From the NCBI RefSeq assembly GCF_000210295.1, contig NC_026735.1, forward strand, positions 259,749 through 323,748: a stretch of DNA of 64,000 nucleotides. The letters are read 5' to 3'. Origin of the DNA: Trypanosoma brucei gambiense DAL972 (taxonomy: Eukaryota; Euglenozoa; Kinetoplastea; Trypanosomatida; Trypanosomatidae). The first letter of the stretch is position 1. Every line of letters begins with the position of its first letter. The position numbers were made by a program, and so were the translations under genes. This document shows, in pieces, positions 1 to 8,519 of this stretch. The notes below the pieces were generated by a model. That model was given only the letters and a program-made list of their open reading frames with translations. It was not told the DNA's origin and did not search any database.

Positions 1-1
1 T

Positions 2-427
2 AATGGTGGTTGTGGTGCCTCTAATGTAAGGGAGGGTTCTATGGGACGGAGGGCTGGTGGTGAGCAACTGAAGTTAAATGCACGCAAGCTGTGGAGTGAA
101 TTGAAACATGAGGTGGAGGCGAGTGTCAATCAACCCACTGGTGATAATTACCGATTAGAACAATTAAGGCTCTACAGAGAGCAGAAGGAGCGTGAGAAGA
201 ATGGCTGCTCCTCATCAGGAAGCAGAGATGGCCTTCACCATAACCATAATGGTTATGATAATGTCCCGCGCCGGAATGTATCGAGTGGGGACACGAGCAC
301 GTTTTGTGGGAAGGCATCATCCACGAAGCTGCGGCTCGGTGAGATTCCGCAGGAGTTCTCATCGGATGCGGCCGCGGCATATCAACAGCGACTTCTCGAA
401 GACTTCAGGCGGCGAAAGGCGCGGTAG
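2..427 (+). CDS. 3' part of an unrecognised basic protein
   Basis: The reading frame is open from base 2 with no stop before the first ATG at 41, so the true start may lie left of the window; from the ATG at 41 it is 128 codons. The product is hydrophilic and basic, with a charged stretch (LYREQKEREKNG) in the first half, a Ser/His/Asn-rich centre, and a C-terminal helix ending in RRRKAR. I see no signal peptide, membrane segment or known domain. It lies on the same strand as everything downstream and precedes ARPC4 by about 1.3 kb. I do not recognise the family. It could be the C-terminal tail of a larger protein or a complete small kinetoplastid-specific one. Confidence 0.6.
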   Translation, partial: NGGCGASNVREGSMGRRAGGEQLKLNARKLWSELKHEVEASVNQPTGDNYRLEQLRLYREQKEREKNGCSSSGSRDGLHHNHNGYDNVPRRNVSSGDTSTFCGKASSTKLRLGEIPQEFSSDAAAAYQQRLLEDFRRRKAR

Positions 428-1712
428 ACGTGGTTTTAAATTACTGCCAGTTAACCTCCGTTGTATATGAGCGTGCATGCGTATACGTGTACATGTATGT
501 TTACACATATCTGTTGGTATAGTATGTACATATGATTAAGTGGTGCACAAAGATGTCGGTTTTCCTTCTTTCTTCAGTTTTACTTTTACTTTTTTTTTTT
601 TTTTCCCCCCTCCCCCCTTTCCCACCAACTGTTTTGTGTATTTGTTATATGTGGTAGCTGGCGGTGTGCGATTGCTTTGCGCATTAGAGTAGGGAAATGT
701 AGGTATTTCTGCTTTTTGTTCCTGTTTATATTATATTATGTTTCTTTTTTTTTTTCTTAAATTCTCCTCCTTCCTCTCCCCATCCACCACCACTTTTTGC
801 GGCATGCACACCACGTATACGCAGGAAGGAATTTTATATGTGTTTATGCACTGTTTAGGTATCTATCCTTCTTTCGGCTTTTGTTTTTGTTTGTTTCATT
901 GGTTTTATTTTCTAGTATCTGCCCTATTTTTGTTCTTGTTTCTTTTTTTTTTTCACGTTTGTTTCAGGCGCATGTTTGTTGACTGCTCTTGTGAGCTAAC
1001 CTTTTTGGTGGTGGTGGTGGTGGTGACCTTTTTTTTTTTTTAAATCAAAGGTTGTTATTGTTATTGTTTGGATGAAGGAAGGAAGGAAGGAGGGAACAAG
1101 AACATGCGGTTGTGTGACTTGGTGCTTGGTTTGGTAATGGGAAGGGGGGATGAAGACAAAATAAAACAAAACAAAACAGAACGGAACAAAACAAAACTAA
1201 ACTGTTTTTGATAATATTAATGATAATTCGTCCTCTTCCTTTTGTTTCCTTCGCTTCACCTGACTTCCTTTTTTTTTTCTTCTTCTTTGTTTCACCTTCT
1301 CTTTAATCGTCAGTCATTATTGACACGGGAGAAACCCCTCTTTACTTTCCTCTTGTTGTTGTTGTTGTCGATTTCTCCCTGTTTCCGCATGTGTGTGTTT
1401 GTGTGTGTGTTTGGGTTTGTTTCACTCTTTAACAACTCGGTGGTCAGTTCCATCACTTTTTTTTTTTCTTAGGTTTCTTTTTCTGTTCGTTTTTTCCATC
1501 CCTTCTTTCTGTTTTTGTTGGTCCTACCTTTATTTCTTTTTCTTTTTTTCCCCACTTTCTCTTCCTTTCTTTTTTCACATTAACATAAATTATATGTAAT
1601 ATCGCTTGGCGGTGGGTTCATCTTCACTAATGCCCATGCGTGTACGTATATACGTATATATATACATGTATACATATATTTGAGAAATCGAGAGGCAGTA
1701 TTTTTATATTGG
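428..1712 (+). other. Intergenic region, pyrimidine-rich, no gene seen
   Basis: This stretch is dominated by T-rich and CT-rich runs (for example 590-625, 738-790, 1263-1310 and 1542-1578) plus GGAAGGAAGG and AAAACA short repeats. The apparent ORFs are translations of poly-T (Phe/Leu only) and are not credible. The last strong pyrimidine tract, about 1542-1578, followed by the first AG at 1683-1684, is a plausible spliced-leader acceptor for ARPC4 and would give a 5' UTR of about 28 nt. Confidence 0.6.
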
Positions 1713-2255
1713 ATGAGTGAAGAAGAACTCTTGTATTACACTTGCATTAAAAACACGCTTCATGCCGCGTTATGTATTGGAAACTACCCATCACGAACCG
1801 TAGAGCGGCACAATAAACCTGAAGTGGAAGTGAGTGGTTGCGCAGAGGGAGATAATGAGGGCAAATCACCGGAGTTGCTTCTCAACCGCCTCCACATCAG
1901 TCGTTCTGAACAGGAGAGATGTCTTATTGAAGCAAGTATAAATAGTGTACGCATTTCATTCGCTTTCCCTAAGATGGATCCTCTGGCGGAACTCATTGCG
2001 AGGAAATACGTTAGCTTCTTAGCTCAACGGGGCCAACAGTTCCGAATACTGCGCAAAAAGCCCATCGCGGGTTATGATATTAGTTTCCTCATTACTCACG
2101 AGGAGGTGGAGGTGATACCTCGCAGCAAAATTATTGAATTTGTGATTACATTTTTGATGGAAATGGACAAAGATATTACATTACTGAAGATTAATGCTAA
2201 TGAACGCGCACGACGGGCAGCAAGACAGTTCTTTCAAGTCTTATCGACTAACTGA
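1713..2255 (+). CDS. ARPC4: Arp2/3 complex subunit 4 (ARPC4/p20)
   Basis: The predicted product is a 180-residue subunit of the seven-protein Arp2/3 complex, which nucleates branched actin filaments; ARPC4 and ARPC2 form the core of that complex. Family hallmarks are clear: TLHAALCIGNYPS, VERHNKPEVEV near the N-terminus, LIEASINSVRISF in the middle, then PIAGYDISFLITHEE and the final helix. The family is usually about 168 residues; the extra length is a short acidic insertion (GCAEGDNEGK) after the PEVEV motif and a short N-terminal extension. I chose the ATG at 1713: the frame extends upstream only to a TTG at 1680, and the likely splice acceptor AG is at 1683-1684. In trypanosomes actin is linked to endocytosis from the flagellar pocket, which is inference for this gene. 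Confidence 0.93.
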   Translation: MSEEELLYYTCIKNTLHAALCIGNYPSRTVERHNKPEVEVSGCAEGDNEGKSPELLLNRLHISRSEQERCLIEASINSVRISFAFPKMDPLAELIARKYVSFLAQRGQQFRILRKKPIAGYDISFLITHEEVEVIPRSKIIEFVITFLMEMDKDITLLKINANERARRAARQFFQVLSTN

Positions 2256-2617
2256 AGCGTTATATCGGGGTTCGTGTAGCCCACATGAATCGCACGCGGG
2301 GGCGGATGATGTTGTTTTTGCTCTACCATTTCTAATGAAACCACAAGGCTGGTCATCATACCCATTTCTTCCTTTTCTTTCTTTCTCTTCTTTTACTTTT
2401 TCTCCCCTTCTTCCCAACAGTTGGCCCATTGCTTTTTGTGAAATCTTTTCCCCCCCTTTTGGCCCATTCCCCATTTAAATTTTCGTCTGCTTCATATCTG
2501 TCTCTTTTTTTTTCCCCTTTTTGGTGTGTGTGTGTGTGTGGTTGAGTGGTTGAGGGTTGATCTTCGGCGTGATCTTTTTCTTTTTATGTTACGTATTTTG
2601 TTTCGTGGAGCGGTTTC
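2256..2617 (+). other. Intergenic region with trans-splicing type signals
   Basis: It holds CT-rich tracts (2366-2412, 2450-2470, 2500-2521), a short TG run (2523-2539) and no credible ORF. These tracts are the expected 3' UTR/polyadenylation and trans-splice signals between ARPC4 and DPH7. Confidence 0.6.
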
Positions 2618-3841
2618 ATGGTCTCCACGCGAAGAATAGCCGAATACAAATCAACAGCAACATGCAATTGCCTTCTTTCTGGCGGTATATCTGGCGGTTG
2701 GGGACAATTTGATGTGGTGGTGGGCTGTTATGAACTTTCAGAAGGTTCAGATTCATCATCATCGCATCAACATCAACATCAACATCAAAATGGGGAAAGC
2801 AATATTCACGTGGGTTCACTCACCGGTCTTATGTGTGAAAGGCGTGGGGCAAACCAAAACGACACCAACTTTGTGTTGCGGGAGCGTACCGACGGCGCCT
2901 TTAAACTCCCATCAGCATCATCACTTCCAGGTATTTTTGACCTCACTTATTCCAACAATAACAACTGCTTGATGGCAAGCTGCACAGATGGCGCGTTATG
3001 GGTTCTGGAGTTACGGGATGCCGCCGTTCATGAGTGTGTTTTTCCAGTTTTTGACACGATGTTAACGAGCTGCAGCCCATTTAATAGTGAAACGGGGGAC
3101 CAGAATAAATGGTTCTGCACAGCACATAAAGGTGATGTAGCATTATATGATGCTGGAATGAAGAGAATTATAAGGAGATTGGATGGACATGAATATGACG
3201 CCTGGTGTTCAGCCACAACAGGCGCTGAGACTGGTGTCAGTGGTGGTGATGATGGTTTGCTCCGTTGGCATGATGTACGGATGGGTGGTAAGTCCACGGT
3301 GGCTAAAATGCAATTTGATGCGGGTGTTGTCAGTATATCGCCAATTAGCACATGTGGCACATCCGCTACCACATATTCCCTCGTTGGTTCATATGATGAG
3401 CATTTATACCTTGTGGATTTGCGGTCGGCGAAGCGGCCACTTTCTTCTGTTCATCTTGGCGGTGGCGTGTGGCGGTGCTCGAGACAGTTGCTGGAAGAGA
3501 AACTTACGCCCGAAGCTAAAAAAGCGATGAATTACTACCGTTGGGTGCAGGAGTGTAATGCACTCGCCATTCCCGTTATGCAAAACGGAGTGGCATTAGT
3601 TCGTTATGACATTACATCGAATGCTGAGGGAAATTTCACGTTGTTGGGTCATTTACACAGTAGTGCTGGTTCCGCTGCAAGTGATGAGGAATTGCCAAAT
3701 AACGCCTTATTTTATGATTGCGCTGTCCTTCCTGGTAATATTTGTAGTGACGCGGTTACTGGGGATGTTATTGGGAGAACTATCGCTGCCTGTGATTTTT
3801 ACAACAGAACAGTTTCATTATGGAATATTAATGATGTTTGA
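2618..3841 (+). CDS. DPH7: Diphthine methyltransferase/methylesterase DPH7 (WDR85), WD40 protein
   Basis: A 407-residue WD40 propeller. Eukaryotic DPH7 removes the methyl ester from methylated diphthine on elongation factor 2, the step before DPH6 amidates it to diphthamide. Diagnostic pieces are present: HEYDAWC at 191-197, SGGDDGLLRWHDVR at 208-221, SYDEHL at 258-263 followed by VDLRSAKRP, and LGGGVWR at 280-286, a signature of this family rather than of WD40 proteins in general. The usual WDTR ends are altered to WHDVR and VDLRS. A Ser/His-Gln low-complexity insert (about residues 46-58) lies between blades, in a position likely to be a loop. The start is the ATG at 2618, preceded by a CT-rich tract and AG sites. 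The family call is firm; activity is inferred. Confidence 0.88.
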   Translation: MVSTRRIAEYKSTATCNCLLSGGISGGWGQFDVVVGCYELSEGSDSSSSHQHQHQHQNGESNIHVGSLTGLMCERRGANQNDTNFVLRERTDGAFKLPSASSLPGIFDLTYSNNNNCLMASCTDGALWVLELRDAAVHECVFPVFDTMLTSCSPFNSETGDQNKWFCTAHKGDVALYDAGMKRIIRRLDGHEYDAWCSATTGAETGVSGGDDGLLRWHDVRMGGKSTVAKMQFDAGVVSISPISTCGTSATTYSLVGSYDEHLYLVDLRSAKRPLSSVHLGGGVWRCSRQLLEEKLTPEAKKAMNYYRWVQECNALAIPVMQNGVALVRYDITSNAEGNFTLLGHLHSSAGSAASDEELPNNALFYDCAVLPGNICSDAVTGDVIGRTIAACDFYNRTVSLWNINDV

Positions 3842-4580
3842 GGTAGCGCATGTACTGAATATATTGTGCGATCGTGTCACTATCGTTGGAAAGGTCCAAA
3901 CACGTTTCCCGACCTTTTTGTAAAAGCTGTAGTTCATTCATTCCTTTGATCGTTATTGTTATTATTATTATTTATATTTTCTCTTGCATTGTTGGGTACA
4001 CCTTTCTCCTTCTTTATGCTTTCTTTCTTTCTTTCTTTTTTTTTTTTTTGAACATGGACTGCATATTCACCTTAGCGTGAGCGGTTCATTTTTCGCCCGT
4101 GAGGTGTTTGTTTTTTCTTTCCCCTCCTTTTAGTTCTGAACCCGCCTTACACACCGTTACTGTGTGTTTGTGTTTGTGTTGGCGTGTGAGCTAAGAGCTT
4201 AAAGTCAACGCAGCGGTGTGAAGAAACCACACACACAAAAAAAAAAGAGTAAAAAAGCGCGCACAGAAAGCGAAAAAAAAAAGAAACAATAGAAATATTA
4301 ATAATAATAATTGAGGGAGTGAAACAGAGGGAAGGTGAAATCGTTTTTGTGGCACATAAAAAGGGGTTGTGTGGCTGCACGGGTAACGTGTATGCGTGTG
4401 GCACATAGGTAGGCGATAGCAAATACATATATATTTATATATATACATATACAAAAAAAATTCATATATATATATTTATATATATAGTGTGAGGAGAGAA
4501 ACGGAGAAAAAAGAAAAGAGAAACAGTCAGTTTCTTTATTTTCATTAAGTTTGGGTTGAGTGGTTAGGTTGATATTAGTA
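3842..4580 (+). other. Intergenic region, low complexity
   Basis: It contains T-rich runs, a (TTTC)n stretch near 4018-4045, an A-rich segment (4228-4300) and an AT dinucleotide-rich tract (4427-4485). I find no credible gene. The pyrimidine stretch TTTCTTTATTTTCATTAAG at about 4531-4549 is a candidate splice-acceptor region for the next gene. Confidence 0.55.
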
Positions 4581-5927
4581 ATGACTGCACATATATCGGA
4601 ACACATGAGTAAGCGAGGTCCAAGGGAGTCGCTGCTAATTCTTAGTCTTGGGGTTTTATTCTTTCATCTTTTGTCCTCGTATGTGGAGGAGACTGTGTTT
4701 TATCTTCCCGGTTTTCACCACACCGGATTACTTTCCTTTCTGCAGGTTTTCATCATGGCCGTTGTTTCGTACGTGCGATTATGCCGTACGCTTCCCATGG
4801 AGGAGCGGGGCTCTGCACGAGTGGGTTTATGGAGGCGGTTACTCAACTCCCGTAAGGTTCCACTTCGAACTTATGTAATAATATCTTTTTTATACATCAG
4901 CAGTGCTTATCTCACCAACGAGGGATCCCGCCTTCTTTCGTACAGCACACAAGTGGTGTTGAAGTCTGCCAAGCTTTTGGTTGTATGGCCTGTGCGACTT
5001 ATTGTTATTGAGCTTCCGTTGCGGTGGGGGGATGCTACGACAAGTGAAGGCGTCTCACGCAACGGTGATGTTATATGCGTCGCTGATGTTGTGAATGAAA
5101 AGGAATGTGAGAGTACTTGTGTATTGGTGTCAGCTGAAGAGTGTTGCGATACGCCTTTAGACCCGGCTGCATCTGTAGCACAATCAAGTGATCAAAGCTC
5201 TCCTACCTCTAACGATGTCTTTTCCACTTCTATCAATGCACCTCACGATGGTTTGGATATGACCGTCAACTCAACCGCTGCGTGTGTGGCAAATTCCACT
5301 CAGCACAGTCGTGAGGGTTTGTGGAGCATATTAAAGGAGTCGTTTCCATGCTTTGTGATTGTTTTTGGTGTTGTACTCTTCATGCATGCTACTAACGCTT
5401 CCACCACCGCTGCAGTGGAGGCGGTTGGGGACAAGATGGAAAATCACGAGCATCGGGTGAGGGAGATATGCGGCGTCGTGGCAATTATTGTGGCGCTGCT
5501 TTGTGACGCTGGGGTTTGTGTTGCAGAGGAGAAATACTGCTTCATGGCCCATGGTGCCTCCAATGAGGAGGTGATGTTTTATATCTTTTCAATTTCATCT
5601 TGTAATGGATTCATTAGTCTTCTTCTTAGTGGCCGCCTGGCAGACTGTTTGCACTTCATGCAGGGGCAACCTTATTTTTTCCCCTTAGTACTGCTTGCTT
5701 CCATCTGCAACTACTGTGGGGCGTATTTTATTGTTTCAATTACATCCAGCTACGGCAGTAGCACGTCCACAATGGTTACAAGCGTGCGTAAGGTTACAAC
5801 CGTGTTGTTTAGCTACGCCGTGTATTTGCGGCCAATTGGTGCGGCACATGTTGTTGGGCTCCTGTTGGTGACGTCTGGGGTTTGGCAGTTTGAGCGGATA
5901 CGTAGAAGGAATGATGAACGTGCATGA
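4581..5927 (+). CDS. UAA/SLC35B-type nucleotide-sugar or PAPS transporter
   Basis: A 448-residue multi-spanning membrane protein of the drug/metabolite transporter superfamily, probably in the Golgi or ER. The strongest marker is the segment around residues 113-136, with NEGSRLLSY, TQVVLKSAKL and VVWP; this Asn-Gly-Ser...Tyr-x-Thr-Gln-x-x-x-Lys-Ser-x-Lys pattern is typical of the UAA (UDP-galactose/PAPS) transporter family. Other hydrophobic spans are at the N-terminus, around FVIVFGVVLFMHA, in the IVALLCDAGVCVAEEKY region, and in the C-terminal third ending in a glycine-rich helix (VVGLLLVTSGVWQFERIRRR). A long Ser/Thr/acidic loop of about 100 residues separates the first and second halves, longer than usual. 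The start is the ATG at 4581; upstream the frame reaches only a GTG. An ATG eight codons further in is an alternative. The substrate cannot be told from sequence alone. Confidence 0.75.
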   Translation: MTAHISEHMSKRGPRESLLILSLGVLFFHLLSSYVEETVFYLPGFHHTGLLSFLQVFIMAVVSYVRLCRTLPMEERGSARVGLWRRLLNSRKVPLRTYVIISFLYISSAYLTNEGSRLLSYSTQVVLKSAKLLVVWPVRLIVIELPLRWGDATTSEGVSRNGDVICVADVVNEKECESTCVLVSAEECCDTPLDPAASVAQSSDQSSPTSNDVFSTSINAPHDGLDMTVNSTAACVANSTQHSREGLWSILKESFPCFVIVFGVVLFMHATNASTTAAVEAVGDKMENHEHRVREICGVVAIIVALLCDAGVCVAEEKYCFMAHGASNEEVMFYIFSISSCNGFISLLLSGRLADCLHFMQGQPYFFPLVLLASICNYCGAYFIVSITSSYGSSTSTMVTSVRKVTTVLFSYAVYLRPIGAAHVVGLLLVTSGVWQFERIRRRNDERA

Positions 5928-7224
5928 TAACAAATAAAAAAATAAAATAAAAAAAATGATAAAAAAAAACAATAAAGGCACAAAAAAAAAAAACATCGTT
6001 AGTGAGCTTCAGCAGCGGGGTTTCATAAATGATATGAGTTTTATAACGTTGCATTTCGCTCCCAGAGAGGAAGAGATTGGAGACAACAGTTAATGCATAT
6101 TTTCCGTGCTTTTTGTCCACTTTTCTTTTTCTTTTTCTTTTTCTTTTCCTTCCCCCCCCCCCCCGTGGACGGGTGTGTTTGGGTGCTAATTTGCCGCGTA
6201 AATTAAACATGCAGGATGAGAAGGGAGCGCAGAGAGAAGGTGAGGGAAAATGGAAATGGAAATGGGATTGGGGGAAAACCAAAAAGAATAGTGGAAGCAA
6301 TTTAAAAAATTTATTTAGCTGTTCGCATATGTATTTGTGACCCTTTACAGGAGAGGATAAGTGGGAAGATGAGGAAGAACGTGTTGTGTGAGTCCGAGGA
6401 AATATAAATTGTGGGAAAGAAGGAAAGGGTAGTGAATTCCATGAAATGGTTGTTGCACCAAATCTTTTTTTTCTTTTAAATTCCTTTTCCTTCCGTGTGT
6501 TGAAGGCAGAAGTGCACTGCGCAACCATTTATTTATATATATACATATATATTCCCTGTTACCGTTTCTGTTATTATTATTATTATTTTCCGAAGGTTGA
6601 GAGGAGTCTCCACCTCTTTTCCTTTTGGATGTATATCCGTTTATATCTAAGCTGAGCGTGTTTTTTTTTGTTTGTTTGTGTGTGTGTGTGGTAACATGGA
6701 GGTGGATATGTACAATGTATTTGTATGTGAGGTATTCATCGTTTATCATTCGTACGACTCCCGCTGCCTATTTTTTTTTTTACCCTTATTTGTATCGTCT
6801 TATTATTTTTTTATTTTGTTTTTACACGAACTTTTTACTTCATTTCCTCTTCGCGCGATTCCTCCTCCCACCATCTCACGTAGTGAGCGTGTATATCTTT
6901 GGTTGGTTGGTGACCAAACGGGTGCTATGGGAGTTTCCATACACACACACATACATACATACATACATACATATATACACACATACAGTCATATATTGGA
7001 ACATCAAGGCGTGTAATGTTAGAAGTTGCGCTTATCCCTTTAACGTTGTAAATGTTTCTCAGCTTTTGTGTGGTTGGGCAGCTCGATGCCGCTTAGTTAA
7101 ATCATATGATGCATAGCGATATATTTCCCCCTTATCTTCATGTTTTTTTTTTTAAAAACCATTATTGGCTCATCTCATAGTATTTTTTCAAGTGGTGGAG
7201 GACTGTTGTTTTTCATTATTCATC
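5928..7224 (+). other. Intergenic region of 1.3 kb, simple sequence
   Basis: It holds A-rich runs just after the stop (5932-5992), (CTTTTT)n at 6121-6150, a C10 run near 6155, AT-rich pieces (6530-6550), and an ACATACAT repeat (6945-6985). ORFs on both strands here are made of simple repeats. A pyrimidine tract at about 7140-7153 followed by AG near 7180 could serve the next gene. No RNA gene was recognised. Confidence 0.55.
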
Positions 7225-8124
7225 ATGACGGTCGCAACAGCCCCAACTCCTCCTGACTTGTCCAAACCACCGGCCGATAAGTTAGAAATACGTACGCAAA
7301 CCACAGGAAATGATGGTGGCGCGAGCAGTGGTGCCGCTAAAGAAGTTTTCGTCACTCCTGAAGAGGTTGAAAGGCAGGTAAAACTTGGACTTCTGCTGGT
7401 TCAACTTGGCGCAGCGAAGGAAAATCAGATTTTTGGTCCACGTGGTCTCATGACTCCTCCACGGGATCTTCTTGTAATTAATCGGTATGAGGACAGTAAG
7501 GAGGCTCGGCGGCCGTTCAAATGGTACGATCCCATTTCATGGTTCCTCAGTGGTCCGAAACCTTCACCCATGTTTTGGAGCCCATCACCATTCAGAAATG
7601 AGGAGCAGGAGCGAGCCGTCACCGCATCACCCACAGCGGCATCAGGGACGGCAGCGGCCACTCAAACACCTGAAATCGGACCAGCGACATCGTTGGCTCC
7701 TGCTGTAAAGAAAATACGTGCCATCCCACCTGTTGATATGCGGCCACTTGGGGATGATGTGCATTTGGAGGCAGCCGTGCGACTTGACCGTGAGAAACTT
7801 TTAAAGGATGAGGAGACATTACACAAGATGCTAAACGGTGTTGAGGATACTCGTCATGCTTATTTAGTCCCTGCGCAGGAGCTTCAGTGCGAGGATGAGG
7901 TGCTTGCGGTCGTGCAGTGCTACGAAAAACATGTTTCTGCCATACAAGCCGCTTCCGGGAGTGGAATGTCCAATTCGGGGAAGATTTTATCCGAGGGTGC
8001 GGCTTTGGAGCTTCCGGTTATCGCAGATGTGTTGCAGTGTGGGCCGGTTGTATCGCTGCTTCGGCGTTGTGCTGAGGGTGTTGTTGGGGCGTACAGCCAG
8101 AAGGATGTTGCCGTGCAGCTATGA
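7225..8124 (+). CDS. Twin CX9C (CHCH-type) protein, possible MICOS Mic19-like subunit
   Basis: A 299-residue protein with exactly four cysteines, at 222, 232, 272 and 282, forming two CX9C motifs (CEDEVLAVVQC and CGPVVSLLRRC) about 40 residues apart in the C-terminal region. Twin CX9C proteins are typically imported into the mitochondrial intermembrane space by the Mia40/Erv1-type disulfide relay, although trypanosomes appear to lack Mia40. The N-terminal two-thirds are Pro/Ala/Thr-rich with an aromatic segment (FKWYDPISWFLSG, about 98-110). A C-terminal CHCH domain after a long variable N-terminus is the layout of Mic19/Mic25, so a MICOS role is a reasonable hypothesis; the linker between the motifs is longer than in classical CHCH proteins. 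The start is the ATG at 7225; the frame upstream opens only with TTG. Confidence 0.7.
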   Translation: MTVATAPTPPDLSKPPADKLEIRTQTTGNDGGASSGAAKEVFVTPEEVERQVKLGLLLVQLGAAKENQIFGPRGLMTPPRDLLVINRYEDSKEARRPFKWYDPISWFLSGPKPSPMFWSPSPFRNEEQERAVTASPTAASGTAAATQTPEIGPATSLAPAVKKIRAIPPVDMRPLGDDVHLEAAVRLDREKLLKDEETLHKMLNGVEDTRHAYLVPAQELQCEDEVLAVVQCYEKHVSAIQAASGSGMSNSGKILSEGAALELPVIADVLQCGPVVSLLRRCAEGVVGAYSQKDVAVQL

Positions 8125-8519
8125 GTGATGGCTTATCATCGTATGTCTACGTTTTCTGAGGGTGTGGGAGTCGCTAGGTGTTTTGCCCTGCTCGTTGTCT
8201 TTTATTTTGTGTGTGTGTGTGTTTGTTTGTTTCCTTGAGGTTCCCGTTCCCTCAGTGTTCTTTTTTTTTCTTTTTTTTTTCGAAAATCACAGTTTGTCGT
8301 TTCGCCCTGAGAGGCTAGGATGTTGTGGAGGTTTCGCTCTCCATTGTAAAGCGTGCAGTGTTCAAGGTGACTTCTCCACGTGCTTTAACCACCACTCACT
8401 GTGTTCATACCATCCCAACAGGTTGGAACGACTGAATCCATCACAATGACACTTTCTCTTCATGCCTTTCCTTTCAGTACATTAGGTGCGCGCTTTTTTT
8501 TTCCTTTTTGTGTTTGGTC
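8125..8519 (+). other. Intergenic region with a clear splice-acceptor candidate
   Basis: It contains a TG run (8209-8230), poly-T (8262-8280), and near the end a CT-rich tract, about 8450-8475, ending in AG at 8476-8477. This is a textbook-looking trans-splice acceptor 43 nt upstream of the NOP14 ATG. No gene was seen. Confidence 0.6.

Noticed and set aside
738..1599. Several + ORFs of 60-100 codons
   Set aside because: Phe/Leu/Ser-rich translations of pyrimidine tracts.
5809..6528. Minus-strand ORF of 239 codons
   Set aside because: It runs antisense into the transporter gene, and the rest consists of simple repeats (poly-Lys/Arg, poly-Phe). All real genes here are on the + strand.
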